The position numbers were made by a program, and so were the translations under genes. The notes beneath the pieces are model-generated. The model did not search any database. It worked only from the letters and a program-made list of their open reading frames with translations, and had not been told where the DNA came from. Positions 23,786 to 34,124 of a stretch of DNA of 64,000 nucleotides are shown here, in pieces. This DNA is from Buxus sempervirens (Eukaryota; Streptophyta; Magnoliopsida; Buxales; Buxaceae): the NCBI GenBank assembly GCA_947561395.2, contig OX387182.1, positions 4,946,595-5,010,594 of the forward strand, in the 5' to 3' direction. Every line of letters begins with the position of its first letter. Position 1 is the stretch's first letter.

Positions 23786-24750
23786 AGACTAGCAAATCAA
23801 CCAAAAGAAAAGCTGCCAATTATTTCATTCTGGGCGGCCAACTATACAAAAAGAGTATCGATGACATTCCACTTAGATGTGTTAACCCTACAGAAGCCAT
23901 GATAGTAATGGCCGAAGTACATGAAGGAGTCTGTGGTGCACACCAAGCTGGAATCAAGATGCGGTGGTTATTACGTCGACATGGATATTACTGGCCTTCG
24001 ATCTTAAAGGATTGCCAAACGTTTGCCACAGGGTGTCAAGAATGTCAAAAACATGGACCAGTTCAAAAGGTACCAGCATTCGAGTTGCAACCAATAGTCA
24101 AACCATGGCCCTTCAGAGGATGGGCAATGGATTTAATTGGAAAGGTGTATCCTCCTTCATCTAGGCTACATAATTTCATCATAGTGGCTACCGATTACTT
24201 CACCAAATGGGTGGAAGCCAAACCTTTGAAAAAGGTGGAACAATCGAATGTGATCGAGTTTATCAGGGAGCAGATAATTCACAGATACGGCATCCCAGAA
24301 ACCATCACGACCGATTCCGGCACCGTTTTTGTGGAACAAGAAATGATTGAATTTGCCAAAACATATGGCATAAGAATGATTCAATCGACACCTTATTACG
24401 CACAGGCAAATGGATAGGCTGAAGCAACCAATAAGGTGTTGAAAAATATTTTGAGAAAGATGATTGAAGATAAGCCAAGAAGTTGACATAAACTTCTATC
24501 TGAAGCATTGTGGGCGTATTGTACGTCTTACAAGACGTCTATTGGAACTACCCCTTTTGCCTTAACCTTCGGCCATGAGGCAGTTATTCCGGTGGAGATC
24601 ACGGTCAAATCTTTAAGGGTGGCTATTCAAAATAATTTCACTCCCAAGGATTACAAGGAAGCAATGTTAGTTGAGCTAGAAGACTTGGGAGAAATGAGGA
24701 GGCTAGCCCTAGACCGACAGATATCGAGCTGTCGAAAACTTCGACCGTAG
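23698..24750 (+). pseudogene. pol: Gypsy pol part 3: integrase
   Basis: Zinc-binding HHCC region: VHEGVCGAHQAG (about 23920) and CQTFATGCQECQKHG (about 24012). Catalytic core: WAMDLIG (first Asp), TTDSGTVF (second Asp) and EATNKVL (Glu). Stops break it at 24415-24417 (TAG after QANG), 24484-24486 (TGA after KPRS) and 24748-24750, all in one frame. FALTFGHEAVIPVEI is the usual segment after the core. Beyond 24750 only short broken pieces continue towards the polypurine tract. Confidence 0.9.
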
Positions 24751-25000
24751 AGGTATAGCGTATGATATTACCCGCCGTTGAAGAAAAGGGAAGAAGAGAA
24801 GACAATAGCCGAAAGAGACAAGGAAAGTGAAAATTTCGGCTACGATACTTTATAAGCAAGCTGGAAGATGAAACCCGAAAAGTCTCATCATTTCGATCGA
24901 GGGAAAGTGGCGAAATCTTTCACATCAAGCAACGGACAAATTTTGAAAAACCCAAAATACTTACTCATCACATCGGCCGATGACGGCGTAATAAGTAAGT

Positions 25001-25010
25001 AGGGGGGCAA
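25001..25010 (+). other. Polypurine tract of gypsy element
   Basis: AGGGGGGCAA directly before the 3' LTR start; it primes plus-strand DNA synthesis in this class. Confidence 0.75.
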
Positions 25011-26122
25011 TGTTTACACCCTATACGAACCGACGAATAAGAGATGAGCATGTGGCACCTATGTGGCTTACTTAGGCCATGGCATCAACACACGTAGGCT
25101 TTGTACAATTGGACATGCCACAACAGCATACGCATAAACCAAGAGTACAGTTAAAGCCATACAAGCCAATACGACAAAACTACATTCACAACTATCAGAA
25201 GATCGTGCCATCGGTCCTTCAAGAGTAACCTATTTTAAGATCGTGGCCGAGCGGTTATCTTTCTGTAGCAGAAGACTGAAGACGGCCAACCGCCATGAAG
25301 ATCGTGCAAGAGTAGAACGTTGAGCAACTGTCAAGGATTGGCTATAAAAGACACAACTTCGAAGAACTCAGGGACACAATCCATCCAACCGCAACCGGTT
25401 ATTATATTATTTTGATCATCCGTGATCTTTATCCCCTCTCCTACACTGTAGTCAGAAGGATAAACTAAGACCTCTCTAACTACTTCCAGTCGTAGTGACA
25501 TCTTAGACCCTTCTTTACTCCGATTAACACCAGAATCCTGCCACCGAAGAGTAAGTTGAGGCCGCCCCTGACTCGCAGTTCTGTGTTTACAGAATCCCGA
25601 GCAGTCGGTCTCGAGACTCGCTCTGATCACGCCAGGTGACTTGTGTATTTTCGGGTAAACAGCAATCCAAGGTGAACCCCCTGAATTGGATTTGTTAGCA
25701 GCCGCCCCCTTCCTCCTATGCTTATACCCGATTACGGCTATAAGACCAGGACAGGCCGGTCCTGCAAGCCCTGTCAGTTTTCTTTTTACTTTTTGTTTCC
25801 CTTTTGAGGATTATTTGTTGTCGCTTTCGGCCCGTCGGCCGATTTTATAATAAGGATTTGTGTGCCATTAGTTGCGTTCGCTTTCAAACACTTACAAGAA
25901 CCCAAACGAAGACCGAACCCCTAGTCTTCATATCATCGCCTGACCGATTTTATTACAGGTGACTTGCAGTACCACTGAACCGATCCCGGTTTGGATTCGG
26001 AACAGGTGCCCGGGGTTAGGGCTCGACCCGAAATCATTGTATCAAACGATACTGGCACGCCCGCGTAGAGACACATCATCAACACCGACACGTGTCCACA
26101 CCGGCCCAATTTCGGAGCAACA
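25011..26122 (+). repeat. 3' LTR of gypsy element
   Basis: TGTTTACACC...GAGCAACA, 1112 bp, TATA box at 25343-25350. It differs from the 5' LTR by scattered substitutions and by the 26 bp missing there. Followed by AATAT. Confidence 0.95.
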
Positions 26123-26127
26123 AATAT

Positions 26128-26517
26128 ATTTGTATATATATTCTCTTGTTTTTAATATTTGTATTTATATTCTAATATCAAATTCCATTAATCTTTTATT
26201 GTTTATTTTTATTAAATGACTAGAATTTATTAAAAAGTAATACCAACATAATAAAAATATAAGAAAACTTATCCAATGCGTGATTTGCAAGAGATTGAGC
26301 AAGATTGAGAAACCTTATTGCCTTCACGGTAAACACGAGAGAAACAAACTTGAGAAAATTTCACACCGACTCACACGGCATTATGTGATTCATATTTTAC
26401 GCATTTTTTTGATCAAAACGTTTTCTTGGATCTTCAGCTTTACCAAATACCACCAATTCTCACGAGCTGTGCAATCACGCCTTCTCGCGAGCACCCTAAC
26501 ATTTTGGCTTTTCTTAT
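26128..26517. other. Gene-free flank of gypsy element
   Basis: AT-rich and near-identical to 61488-61877. Its open frame of about 97 codons is shared by both units but shows no recognisable protein and runs into the MITE. Confidence 0.6.
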
Positions 26518-26933
26518 GGGAAAATTATGAAAAAGTCAATTTTTTAAATATATTTATAAAAACAATCTATTAAGATGTTGAATTATAAAAAAAGGTCACT
26601 TTTTAAACATAATTAAAAAATAGTATTATTTTATTATAGAAAAAACACATTTGTATCCACGTATGATACACTCGTAGTCTACATAAAATGTTTGTATCCC
26701 ATGTAAGATACACTTATGTCCCATTTAAGAAACTTGCATATCATGTACAATGCGCATGTATCCCAAGTAAAATGATCTTCAAACTTGATTTTTTTGAAAA
26801 GTGATTCTATAATTTAATTTTTTGGACTTTTTTTATAATTATCAACGAAAAGTGGTCCTTTTTGCAATTTAACATCTTAATGGACTGTTTTTATAAATAT
26901 TTAAAAAAAGTTATTCTTTTCCATAGTTGTCCC
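26518..26933. mobile_element. Fold-back MITE, copy 1
   Basis: The first ~85 bp (GGGAAAATTATGAAAAAGTC...) are the imperfect reverse complement of the last ~85 bp (...CCATAGTTGTCCC). No coding. Related copies at 61878-62296 (unit B) and 45151-45510 (opposite orientation). Target duplication not clear. Confidence 0.78.
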
Positions 26934-26979
26934 TTTATTTTGTTTATACATTTTTTTTTCTCTTTCATACTTTTAGGTG

Positions 26980-26987
26980 ATCAGGAA
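26980..26987. other. Empty site of unit-B MITE
   Basis: A single ATCAGGAA where unit B has a 573-bp MITE between ATCAGGAA and ATCAAGAA. Confidence 0.88.
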
Positions 26988-27081
26988 TTGGTGGACATGT
27001 TTTCCCCACTTTGAATGCTGAGAGGCAATACCGACAAAAAAATTAAAGTAACTTTTTGGCACGTTGCTTCCCCCTTCTTTT

Positions 27082-28809
27082 GAGTCGAAATCGTCTCCAC
27101 CGAATGGTCGTTCGAATGGTCATTCCAACGACCTAAACACGACACGCGTCCTTCCTTTCCATCCGTTGGAACTTCGTGCTCGATCATGGGCAAATCGCCC
27201 CAAAATCGTCACACTTGTGTAATTTTGCAATCTTTACAAATTTAAGGACCGACCATGGTGGGACTTGTAACCAGGCATTGTGGGACTTGTAACCATGCAT
27301 AGTGAGACTTGTAACCAGGCATGGTAAGACTTGTAACGGGACATGGTGGGACTTGTAACTGGGCATAGTAGGACTTGTAACCAGGCATGGTAGGACTTGT
27401 AACAGGTATGGTGGGACTTGTAATCAGGCATAGTAGGACTTGTAACGGGACATGGTGGGACTTGTAACCAGGCATTATAGGACTTGTAACAGGCATGGTG
27501 GGACTTGTAACTAGGCATGGTAGGACTTGTAACGGGGCATGGTGGGATTGTAACCAGGCATGGTAGGACTTGTAACGGGGCATGGTGGGACTTGTAACCA
27601 AGCATGGTAGGACTTGTAACCGGGCATGGTGAAACTTGTAACCAGGCATGGTGAGACTTGTAACCGAGCATAGCGAGACTTGTAACGGGGCATGATGGGA
27701 CTTGTAACCATGCATGGTGGGACTTGTAACCAGGCATGGTAGGACTTGTAACAGGGCATGGTAGGACTTGTAACGGGGCATGGTGGGACTTGTAACCAGA
27801 CATGGTAGGACTTGTAACCGGGTATAGTGGGACTTGTAACAAGCATGGTGGGACTTGTAACCGGGTATGGTGGGACTTGTAACCATGCATGGTAGGACTT
27901 GTAACAGGCATGATGGGACTTGTAATCAGGCATAGTAGGATTTGTAACGGGGCATGGCGGGACTTGTAACCAGGCATAGTAGGACTTATAACGGAGCATG
28001 GTGGGATTTGCAACCATGCATGGTAAGACTTATAACTGGCATGGTTGGACTTGTAACGGAGCATGGTAGGACTTGTAACGGGGCATGGTGGGACTTGTAA
28101 TCATGCATGATAAGACTTGTAACCGGCATGGTTGGACTTGTAACGGGGCATGGCGGGACTTGTAACGGGGCATGATAAGACTTGTAACATGCATGGTGGG
28201 ACTTGTAACCGAGCATGGTGGGACTTGTAACAGGCATGGTAGGACTTGTAATATATAATATAATTTTTCAAATTTAATGGGTAATGTACCTAATACATCT
28301 GCCTACTACTGCAAGTATTAAATGTAGCTTATTAGTCCAAAAATGACAATTATATGGCAGTCAATTTTGAATTTTTGAATCAATTAAACAAAATTAGGTT
28401 GATTTGTTAACCACTTGTTTGGTTGGATTTTTTTCCATATTAAGTTTTAACTTTTGAGTTGCACACTTGACAATGCTACTTCTCATGCACCGTAATGAGC
28501 TACTCCTTTTGCTATCATTGGTATTGTTGAACTTTTTTTTTGTTACTGTGTTTCCCAAATGATAGTGAGTACTTTTGATTGGGTTCCTTTTCAAAAAATC
28601 GTGTAGGCTACAAATATTAATTTTGTATTTTATTTGTTTGAGCGAAACAGGAGGGAAGGGACGGATTAGGGAGAAAGATGAAAACTAACGGGAAGAGGAA
28701 GACGGCCGTTGGGTTTGCTTAGGTGAGAGAAAAGTATGTTGGACGCATGTCGAGTGCTGGGCATTCCAACGACCATTTGAAAGACCGTTCGGTGGAGAGG
28801 ATTTCGGCT
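27082..28809. mobile_element. Non-autonomous Mutator-like element with tandem array
   Basis: The left ~70 bp (GAGTCGAAATCGTCTCCACC...) and the reverse complement of the right ~70 bp (GAGCCGAAATCCTCTCCACC...) match with scattered differences. Long terminal inverted repeats and a roughly 9-bp flanking duplication (CCTTCTTTT and CCTTCTTTC, boundary uncertain by one base) indicate MULE. Unit B has no insertion here (near 63015-63025). No transposase; the interior is mostly the 22-bp array, then AT-rich DNA (28260-28640). About 1.7 kb. Confidence 0.85.
27257..28250. repeat. ~22-bp tandem array inside the MULE
   Basis: Roughly 45 units of GACTTGTAACCAGGCATGGT plus AG, some 21 or 23 bp, with position-specific variants (ACGGG, ACCAGG, ATCAGG). 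Because 22 is not a multiple of 3 and the unit lacks stops on the minus strand, all minus frames are open over hundreds of bases; this is not evidence of a gene. Confidence 0.95.
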
Positions 28810-28950
28810 CCTTCTTTCTTGTTTTTTTCTTTTGGCTTTTGTAGAATTGACATGTTGCTTTCATTCAAGACCTTTTAAGGATAAGGCGTAGGGCTTTAGT
28901 TCCGGATGGGTGGATCCGGTTTTCATTAATTGAGTTCGGTCTAATCGAAA

Positions 28951-29245
28951 ATTTATTTATTTATTTATTTTTTTGAAAAGAGAAGGAAAAACTTTGCATT
29001 ATGTAAAACCAGAGTACATCTAGGGAAGGAACGACCGTAAAAATCATTTTTCAAAGCGATAAAAATGGTAGAAGGAAAATTACTAAACCAAAGACAGGAG
29101 AAGAAGTCAAGAGCAAAATTGGCAAGACAATCCGCCACACAATTTGCTTCACGGTAAATGTGTCAAATCTTAATATCTTCAACAAAAAAAAACATGATCG
29201 CCCATGCTTTTTCAATAAGATCAGCAATATTCCGAGGCAAACTAA
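28951..29245 (-). pseudogene. LINE 3' fragment (RNase H end) with A-rich tail
   Basis: The minus strand reads HIYREANCVADCLANF, then ALDFFS, the typical C-terminal part of the RNase H domain carried by plant L1-type LINEs; upstream LPRNIADLIEKAWAIMFF fits the same domain, with stops between. Downstream on the minus strand it ends in an AATAAATAAATAAATAAAT tail (28951-28972), as left by target-primed insertion. 5'-truncated. Same insertion in unit B (about 63219-63515). It sits within 300 bp of the CNL start codon. Confidence 0.75.
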
Positions 29246-29508
29246 AATTTATTAGTCCAAACGTTATTATTTGAGTTCGATTCGGTTCATTAATTGGTTT
29301 CAGGCCACAAATGAAACTTGCCTAAACCAAGTGCAAACTAAATGCTCAATTCAAGCTTTTATTCCGGTTGGGTCGAATGGGCTTTGGCGGTCGGGTTAGG
29401 TTTACAACTAAAAGCTCGGATAAGGAGAGATATTTCTGCACTACTGAGTTCTTTTTCTTTTGTTCCACTCCTTTATTTTCTTCTTTGTATCACCTTATCC
29501 CAGAAACA

Positions 29509-32500
29509 ATGGCAGCAGAGATATTTCTGGGCCCTATCGTCGAAGAGCTACTCGAGAAGTTGATCTCTGGTCCGGTCCGACACGTCGCAGACCTATGGAA
29601 GGTCACCACCCAACTTGGAAAGATGAGCAAAACGTTGTCAGAAATTCAGGAGGTTCTGGATGACGCAGAGGCTCAGCAGATAATGAACAGCAGCATCAAG
29701 GAGTGGCTGAACAAGCTTAAACATGTGGCCTTTGACTTGGAGGACTTGGTAGACGAGTTTGAGACCGAATCTCTTCGAAGGGAAGTGGAAGCTGAAGCTC
29801 CAACCAACCCAAATAATCAGGTACGGATCCAAAACATCGTCCCTTCCTCTCTCCTCCCTTCCTCTCTCCGTCCTTCGGTTGTTTCGTTTAAATTGAAGAT
29901 AGCTTCAGGGCTAAAAAAGACTAACGAAAAACTGGAGCAAATTGCAAAAGAAAGGGATGCTTACGGTTTGTCGAAAAGATTTGGAGGGAATTCCACCCCT
30001 GTAGTCAGGCCAGGAGCACCCACATCTTCCCTTCCAGATAACTCTCCTGCAGTCGGTAGAGAGGAAGATAAGGAAAAGCTAATCCAAAAATTGCTACAAT
30101 CAGATGCAGCAAGTGATGATGGAATGCCTGTGACAGTGATTCCCATCGTGGGTATGGGTGGAGTAGGCAAGACCACCCTTGCTAGGCTTCTATACAATGA
30201 CGAGAGGGTCCACAAGAATTTTAATCTGAAAGCCTGGGCTTATGTGTCTCAAGAATTTGATCTGGTAAGGGTTACACAAGCAATTCTTGAGTCATTTACG
30301 ACCAATATGTCACACAGACATGAGGAGTTGGAATCATCAGCTGTTGGGGCTACCACCAACAAGTCTCATCATCTTGAACACCTAGATCCACTTCAAGTTA
30401 CACTGAGGGAGAAACTGAATGGGAATAAATTCTTGCTTGTTTTGGACGACGTCTGGAGCATCAGAAATACTGCTTGGGATGAGTTACTGAAACCGTTTAG
30501 TGTTGGGGCCTCTGGAAGTAAAATTTTAGTTACAACTCGAATTTCTAACTTCTTGAAAATGCCTATCGATGTTGCTTTTAATCACCCTCTCAAGGAGTTG
30601 ACCAATGAAGATGGTTGGTCATTGTTTTCGCATCATGCATTTAGAAATAGAAACCTTGATGCATATCCAGAATTGAAAGAAATTGGGAAGCAAATCGTAG
30701 GAAAGTGTCAAGGTTTGCCATTGGCGGTGATCACGCTCGGACGCCTCCTGAAATCTGTTGAAAATGTTAAGGAATGGGAAAAGGTTTTGAAGAGTGAAAT
30801 ATGGGCTCTGCCGGATGATCAAAGTGACATCCTTCCAGCTCTAAGATTGAGCTACTTTCATCTCCCTTCACACTTGAAGCGGTGTTTTGCTTACTGCGCG
30901 ATACTCCCCAAGGGCTCTAAATTTTCATCAGAACTTTTGACAGAGTTATGGATAGCAGAAGGTCTTGTAATGCCTGAAAAAAATAAAAATATTGAAGATG
31001 TGGGCCATGAGTACTTTGATGATCTTTTATTAAGGTCATTCTTTCAAGTGACTCTGGAGGATGAAATGTACACCATGCACGACCTCATTGTGGAACTAGC
31101 TAAATTTACTTCAGGAGAAATATGCTTTCAGTTGGATGATTTGGAGTCCAATCACTTGGTCAACATTTCCGAGAATTGTCGCCACTTTTCATATACAAGT
31201 GAGTTTTGTGAAAGTAGAACAAAATTTCGTGGCGTTTTCGATGCCAAGCGCTTACGAACCTTCTTCAAATTAAAAAAAGGTCTTGAAACCTCCTACATAG
31301 CTAGACAGGTCACGTATGATTTGGTGTCTTCACTAAAGTACTTACGGGTGTTGAGTTTATGTCATTATAACATCTCAGAGCTACCAGATTCAATTGGCAA
31401 TTTGACACATCTGAGATATCTTAACCTCTCCAACACTGCAATCAAAAGTTTACCGGCTTCAATATGTATGCTCCACAATCTACAGTTTTTGTTTTTAATG
31501 GCATGTGGATTTCTTACCGAGTTGCCTACAGACATGGCCAGCTTGATTAACTTGCGTGTTCTGAAAAACGATTGTTGTTTCAGCCTACAAAAGATGCCTA
31601 GAGGAATGTGTAGGTTGAGAGATCTCAGGCATTTGTCCTATTTTGTTGTGGGAAATGATAGTGGATCAAGCATAAAAGATCTACAGGATTTGGATCTTCA
31701 AGAGAGTATTCACCTATCTAAGTTGGAGAATATTATTGATAGTGGGGATGCTCGAGAGGCCAATTTCAGAAACAAGCTCAATCTTAATGGGCTGAAGTTG
31801 GAATGGAGTAGTGACAGAAATGAGGCCGAAGATTCTGCTAGAGATGGAAAAGATGTGCTTGAATCACTTGAACCTCATGAGAAACTGGAAAGCCTTTCCA
31901 TTGTTCACTACCATGATAGAGAATTCCCAAGCTGGGTAGGGCATTCATCCTTCAGTACATTAAGTTTCCTCGAATTGACCAATTGTAAAGAATGCCGGTC
32001 TCTCCCTACTCTTGGGTTACTTCGTTCGCTAAAGGAGCTTCGCATTGTTGGATTCCATCAAGTAAAGAGCGTAGGTCCAGAGTTCTATGGGGTTGACTGT
32101 CATGAACCATTTAGATCACTGGAGAAGCTTACATTCATCGATATGCAAGAGTGGGAAGAATGGACAGGAAGTCAAGAAGAACTGCCTTGCTTATGCATGC
32201 TTCACATAGAGCGTTGTCCTAAACTACGAAGATCCTCACAATTGTTTCCAGCAGCCTTGGATGAATTGAAAATAATAGATTGTGGAGAACTGGTAGAATT
32301 TTCACGGGATTCGTCACTCTCGCATGATTTTTTACGACGCAAAAAGCCGAAAGCATCACTTGTAATCTCTAATTGTCCCAAGTTGATTGGACTTCCGAGG
32401 CGGCTTCTACAAGTTGGTGAAGTAGAATTATCAAACTTCAATAATGAGATAGTTATGACGAGTGATGTTGAAATTTCATCTCTTACATCATTCCATTTTT

Positions 32501-33837
32501 CTAGAATTCTAGTGCTTGGGTGTCTGCCGCTTTGGTTTTTGCAATTTTCGGTAACCCTTGAAAAGTTAGAGATTGATGGATGCAAGTCCCTGGCAGCTTT
32601 GTCAGATGATGGGTTTCAACGCCTCAGTTCTCTTCAACATTTGAAAGTCTCTCGGTGTCCTCAACTAACGTCTTTGTTGGAGGATGAGGGATTGCCACCA
32701 AATCTTAGAGTCTTGCAGATCGAAGAGACTGCTAAATTGGAGAAGTTGCCAAATGGATTGCGCAACCTTGGCTCTCTTAAAGCCTTAGATATTGATGATT
32801 GTCCAGCGCTTAGGTTCTTTCCGGAAGGGCTGCTATGCAACACTTCTCTTGAATACTTGAGGATCAGCAAATGTCCATCTCTCACAGCCATCACAGGAGT
32901 AGGAGGTGCAAGTTTAGGGCTTGTGACTGCCACTTCCACCAGTGTTAGCACTTCAAAGCTTAAGGTCCTTATGTTTCATGACTGTAAGAATCTCAAATCC
33001 TCACTCGAAGGCAATAACAACTTCACGGATCTTGAGTGCTTCATCATTAAGAATTGTCCTCGTATCGTATCTCTTCGCAAAGGATTGTTGACGGCTACCA
33101 ATCTAAGAATTCTTCGTATTTTGAACTGCCATAATCTAAAGTTTCTACCAAATCGGTTTCATGATCTAACGTCTCTTTATCAGTTAGCTATTGTGCGTTG
33201 TCCCATATCCATTCCAACTAAAAAATGGTTCCCCAAAAATCTGAGGCATCTTGTGCTTGGAGATGATGATAACACTCTTGGGCCCCTTTCGAAGTTGGGA
33301 TCACACTTGTCCGAGCTCACCTCCCTTGAATTACTCTTTCTTTCTGAAATTTCTAGCGTCGAGTCGTTTCCGGAAATAATGTTTCCTACAACTCTTCAGG
33401 TCCTTATAATCAGTGGGTGCTCAAATCTCAAATACCTACCCAAAAGGCTGCACAAGCTAACCTCTCTTGAAATTTTAATCATTAGAAAATGCCCAAAGCT
33501 TGCCTACTTGCCTGAGAATGGCCTGCCTTCTAGAAAACTTGGTATTTTGGGAATTTTTGATTGCCCTCAGTTGAAACTACGATGCCAAAAGGAGAAAGGG
33601 AAAGATTGGTCTAAAATAGCTGACATCCCCTTGGTAGGAATTGATGACAAGGAAGATTTGGTCCGGCACCAATTCGGCAGAAAGTGCCACCAATTCGAAA
33701 GTAAGCTCTTTCTCCTTCCTTTCCCTTACATGATTTCTTTTGTGCTGTCTACCTTAGAAACCTGCTTGCATCTCCCATATTTTCTATATTACCCATATAT
33801 TCTACCTTTTAGGTACTATTACTCATTGATTGTTTGA
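29509..33837 (+). CDS. CC-NB-ARC-LRR (CNL) disease resistance protein
   Basis: Intracellular immune receptor of the R13/RGA type; 1442 codons from the ATG at 29509 (MAAEIFLGPIVEELL). The frame is open 47 codons further upstream, but that part has no family match and MAAE is the usual start. Rx-type coiled coil ~1-130 with LEDLVDE (77-83) as the EDVID motif. NB-ARC: P-loop GMGGVGKTT (215-223), kinase 2 LLVLDDVW (309-316), GSKILVTTR, GLPLA (402-406), CFAYCAILP (from 459), MHD 523-525; all key residues intact. LRRs ~590-1370, many ending in C-P as in R13-type receptors. The canonical end is near IPLVGID (~1375-1381); the next ~60 residues are hydrophobic and may be intron read-through (see 33701-34124). 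No stop or frameshift in 4.3 kb, so probably functional. The second copy should lie just past 64000. Confidence 0.95.
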   Translation: MAAEIFLGPIVEELLEKLISGPVRHVADLWKVTTQLGKMSKTLSEIQEVLDDAEAQQIMNSSIKEWLNKLKHVAFDLEDLVDEFETESLRREVEAEAPTNPNNQVRIQNIVPSSLLPSSLRPSVVSFKLKIASGLKKTNEKLEQIAKERDAYGLSKRFGGNSTPVVRPGAPTSSLPDNSPAVGREEDKEKLIQKLLQSDAASDDGMPVTVIPIVGMGGVGKTTLARLLYNDERVHKNFNLKAWAYVSQEFDLVRVTQAILESFTTNMSHRHEELESSAVGATTNKSHHLEHLDPLQVTLREKLNGNKFLLVLDDVWSIRNTAWDELLKPFSVGASGSKILVTTRISNFLKMPIDVAFNHPLKELTNEDGWSLFSHHAFRNRNLDAYPELKEIGKQIVGKCQGLPLAVITLGRLLKSVENVKEWEKVLKSEIWALPDDQSDILPALRLSYFHLPSHLKRCFAYCAILPKGSKFSSELLTELWIAEGLVMPEKNKNIEDVGHEYFDDLLLRSFFQVTLEDEMYTMHDLIVELAKFTSGEICFQLDDLESNHLVNISENCRHFSYTSEFCESRTKFRGVFDAKRLRTFFKLKKGLETSYIARQVTYDLVSSLKYLRVLSLCHYNISELPDSIGNLTHLRYLNLSNTAIKSLPASICMLHNLQFLFLMACGFLTELPTDMASLINLRVLKNDCCFSLQKMPRGMCRLRDLRHLSYFVVGNDSGSSIKDLQDLDLQESIHLSKLENIIDSGDAREANFRNKLNLNGLKLEWSSDRNEAEDSARDGKDVLESLEPHEKLESLSIVHYHDREFPSWVGHSSFSTLSFLELTNCKECRSLPTLGLLRSLKELRIVGFHQVKSVGPEFYGVDCHEPFRSLEKLTFIDMQEWEEWTGSQEELPCLCMLHIERCPKLRRSSQLFPAALDELKIIDCGELVEFSRDSSLSHDFLRRKKPKASLVISNCPKLIGLPRRLLQVGEVELSNFNNEIVMTSDVEISSLTSFHFSRILVLGCLPLWFLQFSVTLEKLEIDGCKSLAALSDDGFQRLSSLQHLKVSRCPQLTSLLEDEGLPPNLRVLQIEETAKLEKLPNGLRNLGSLKALDIDDCPALRFFPEGLLCNTSLEYLRISKCPSLTAITGVGGASLGLVTATSTSVSTSKLKVLMFHDCKNLKSSLEGNNNFTDLECFIIKNCPRIVSLRKGLLTATNLRILRILNCHNLKFLPNRFHDLTSLYQLAIVRCPISIPTKKWFPKNLRHLVLGDDDNTLGPLSKLGSHLSELTSLELLFLSEISSVESFPEIMFPTTLQVLIISGCSNLKYLPKRLHKLTSLEILIIRKCPKLAYLPENGLPSRKLGILGIFDCPQLKLRCQKEKGKDWSKIADIPLVGIDDKEDLVRHQFGRKCHQFESKLFLLPFPYMISFVLSTLETCLHLPYFLYYPYILPFRYYYSLIV
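30149..30171 (+). promoter_or_regulatory. Possible miR482/2118 target site in P-loop codons
   Basis: The P-loop coding sequence contains TATGGGTGGAGTAGGCAA. miR482/miR2118 are known to target this motif in many CNL genes and trigger phased siRNAs. By eye the core agrees with the known consensus except for about two positions. No small-RNA data here. Confidence 0.4.
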
Positions 33838-34124
33838 TATCTGATGCTCATGCCGGATAATAATGCAGCGGTTGATTATTTTATTTAAACCTTCCAACAA
33901 TATCTGTACTGGAGTTGAGAACCATGCTCATGTAATCAAGTATTTGAATGTTTTTGGGTCCAAAATAAGGAGGTAAGCACTTGCAGATATGCTCATGTAA
34001 CAATATCTATTTATATATCTCACTAAACATGCCTCAGCAAATATGTTTAATTATTTGTTCAATACTTGCAGATCAACAAAGCATTTTCAAGGAGTCCCAA
34101 CAGAAGATTCTGCTAGCATTTTGA
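33701..34124 (+). other. Possible 3' intron and terminal exon of the CNL gene
   Basis: GTAAGC at 33701 could be a donor after CAATTCGAAA, and TACTTGCAG ending at 34071 an acceptor. Joined, the frame adds NQQSIFKESQQKILLAF and stops at 34122-34124, replacing the hydrophobic tail of the unspliced frame. The acceptor region recurs in decayed form at about 34780 and 36285, which supports it being a real exon edge. Confidence 0.45.

Larger units (their letters stand above)
3984..26122 (+). mobile_element. Ty3/gypsy Tat-type retrotransposon with nested insertions
   Basis: Two LTRs starting TGTTTACACC and ending GAGCAACA, with the 5-bp duplication AATAT on both sides (3979-3983, 26123-26127). Order: 5' LTR, gag, protease, reverse transcriptase, RNase H, a second RNase H, integrase, polypurine tract, 3' LTR. 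Integrase after RNase H marks Ty3/gypsy; the extra RNase H after the first is characteristic of the plant Tat lineage. Gag and pol lie in one continuous frame if the insertion at 10068-20345 and one GAGCC copy are removed. The copy is dead: at least five in-frame stops, two frameshifts and two large insertions. Unit B keeps only one LTR at the same site (60371-61482). Confidence 0.95.
1..29508. repeat. Duplicated segment, unit A (partner 56477-64000)
   Basis: Collinear with 56477-64000: position 1 pairs with 56477, the E0 tail at 3278 with 59664, the gypsy LTR start at 3984 with 60371, the gypsy right flank at 26123 with 61483, and 29436 with about 63964. Differences are discrete insertions or deletions. 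A has the whole nested gypsy element where B has one LTR; A alone has the MULE (27082-28809); B alone has a MITE (62351-62923) and about 262 bp at 63699-63960. The left end of A lies outside the window. The alignment was made by eye. Confidence 0.93.

Noticed and set aside
27234-28237. Several overlapping minus-strand ORFs of up to 276 codons with a YKSHHAPLQ-type repeat
   Set aside because: They come from the 22-bp tandem array, whose minus strand lacks stops in every frame; the 22-residue periodicity is the repeat read through three frames. Not a protein family.
27257-28250. Array resembling a CRISPR
   Set aside because: Units are contiguous 22-bp repeats without unique spacers, in plant DNA, inside a MULE.
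29368-29508. 47-codon N-terminal extension of the CNL
   Set aside because: Not similar to CNL N-termini, and MAAEIFLGP at 29509 is the usual family start. The unit B counterpart of this stretch is interrupted by the 262-bp difference.
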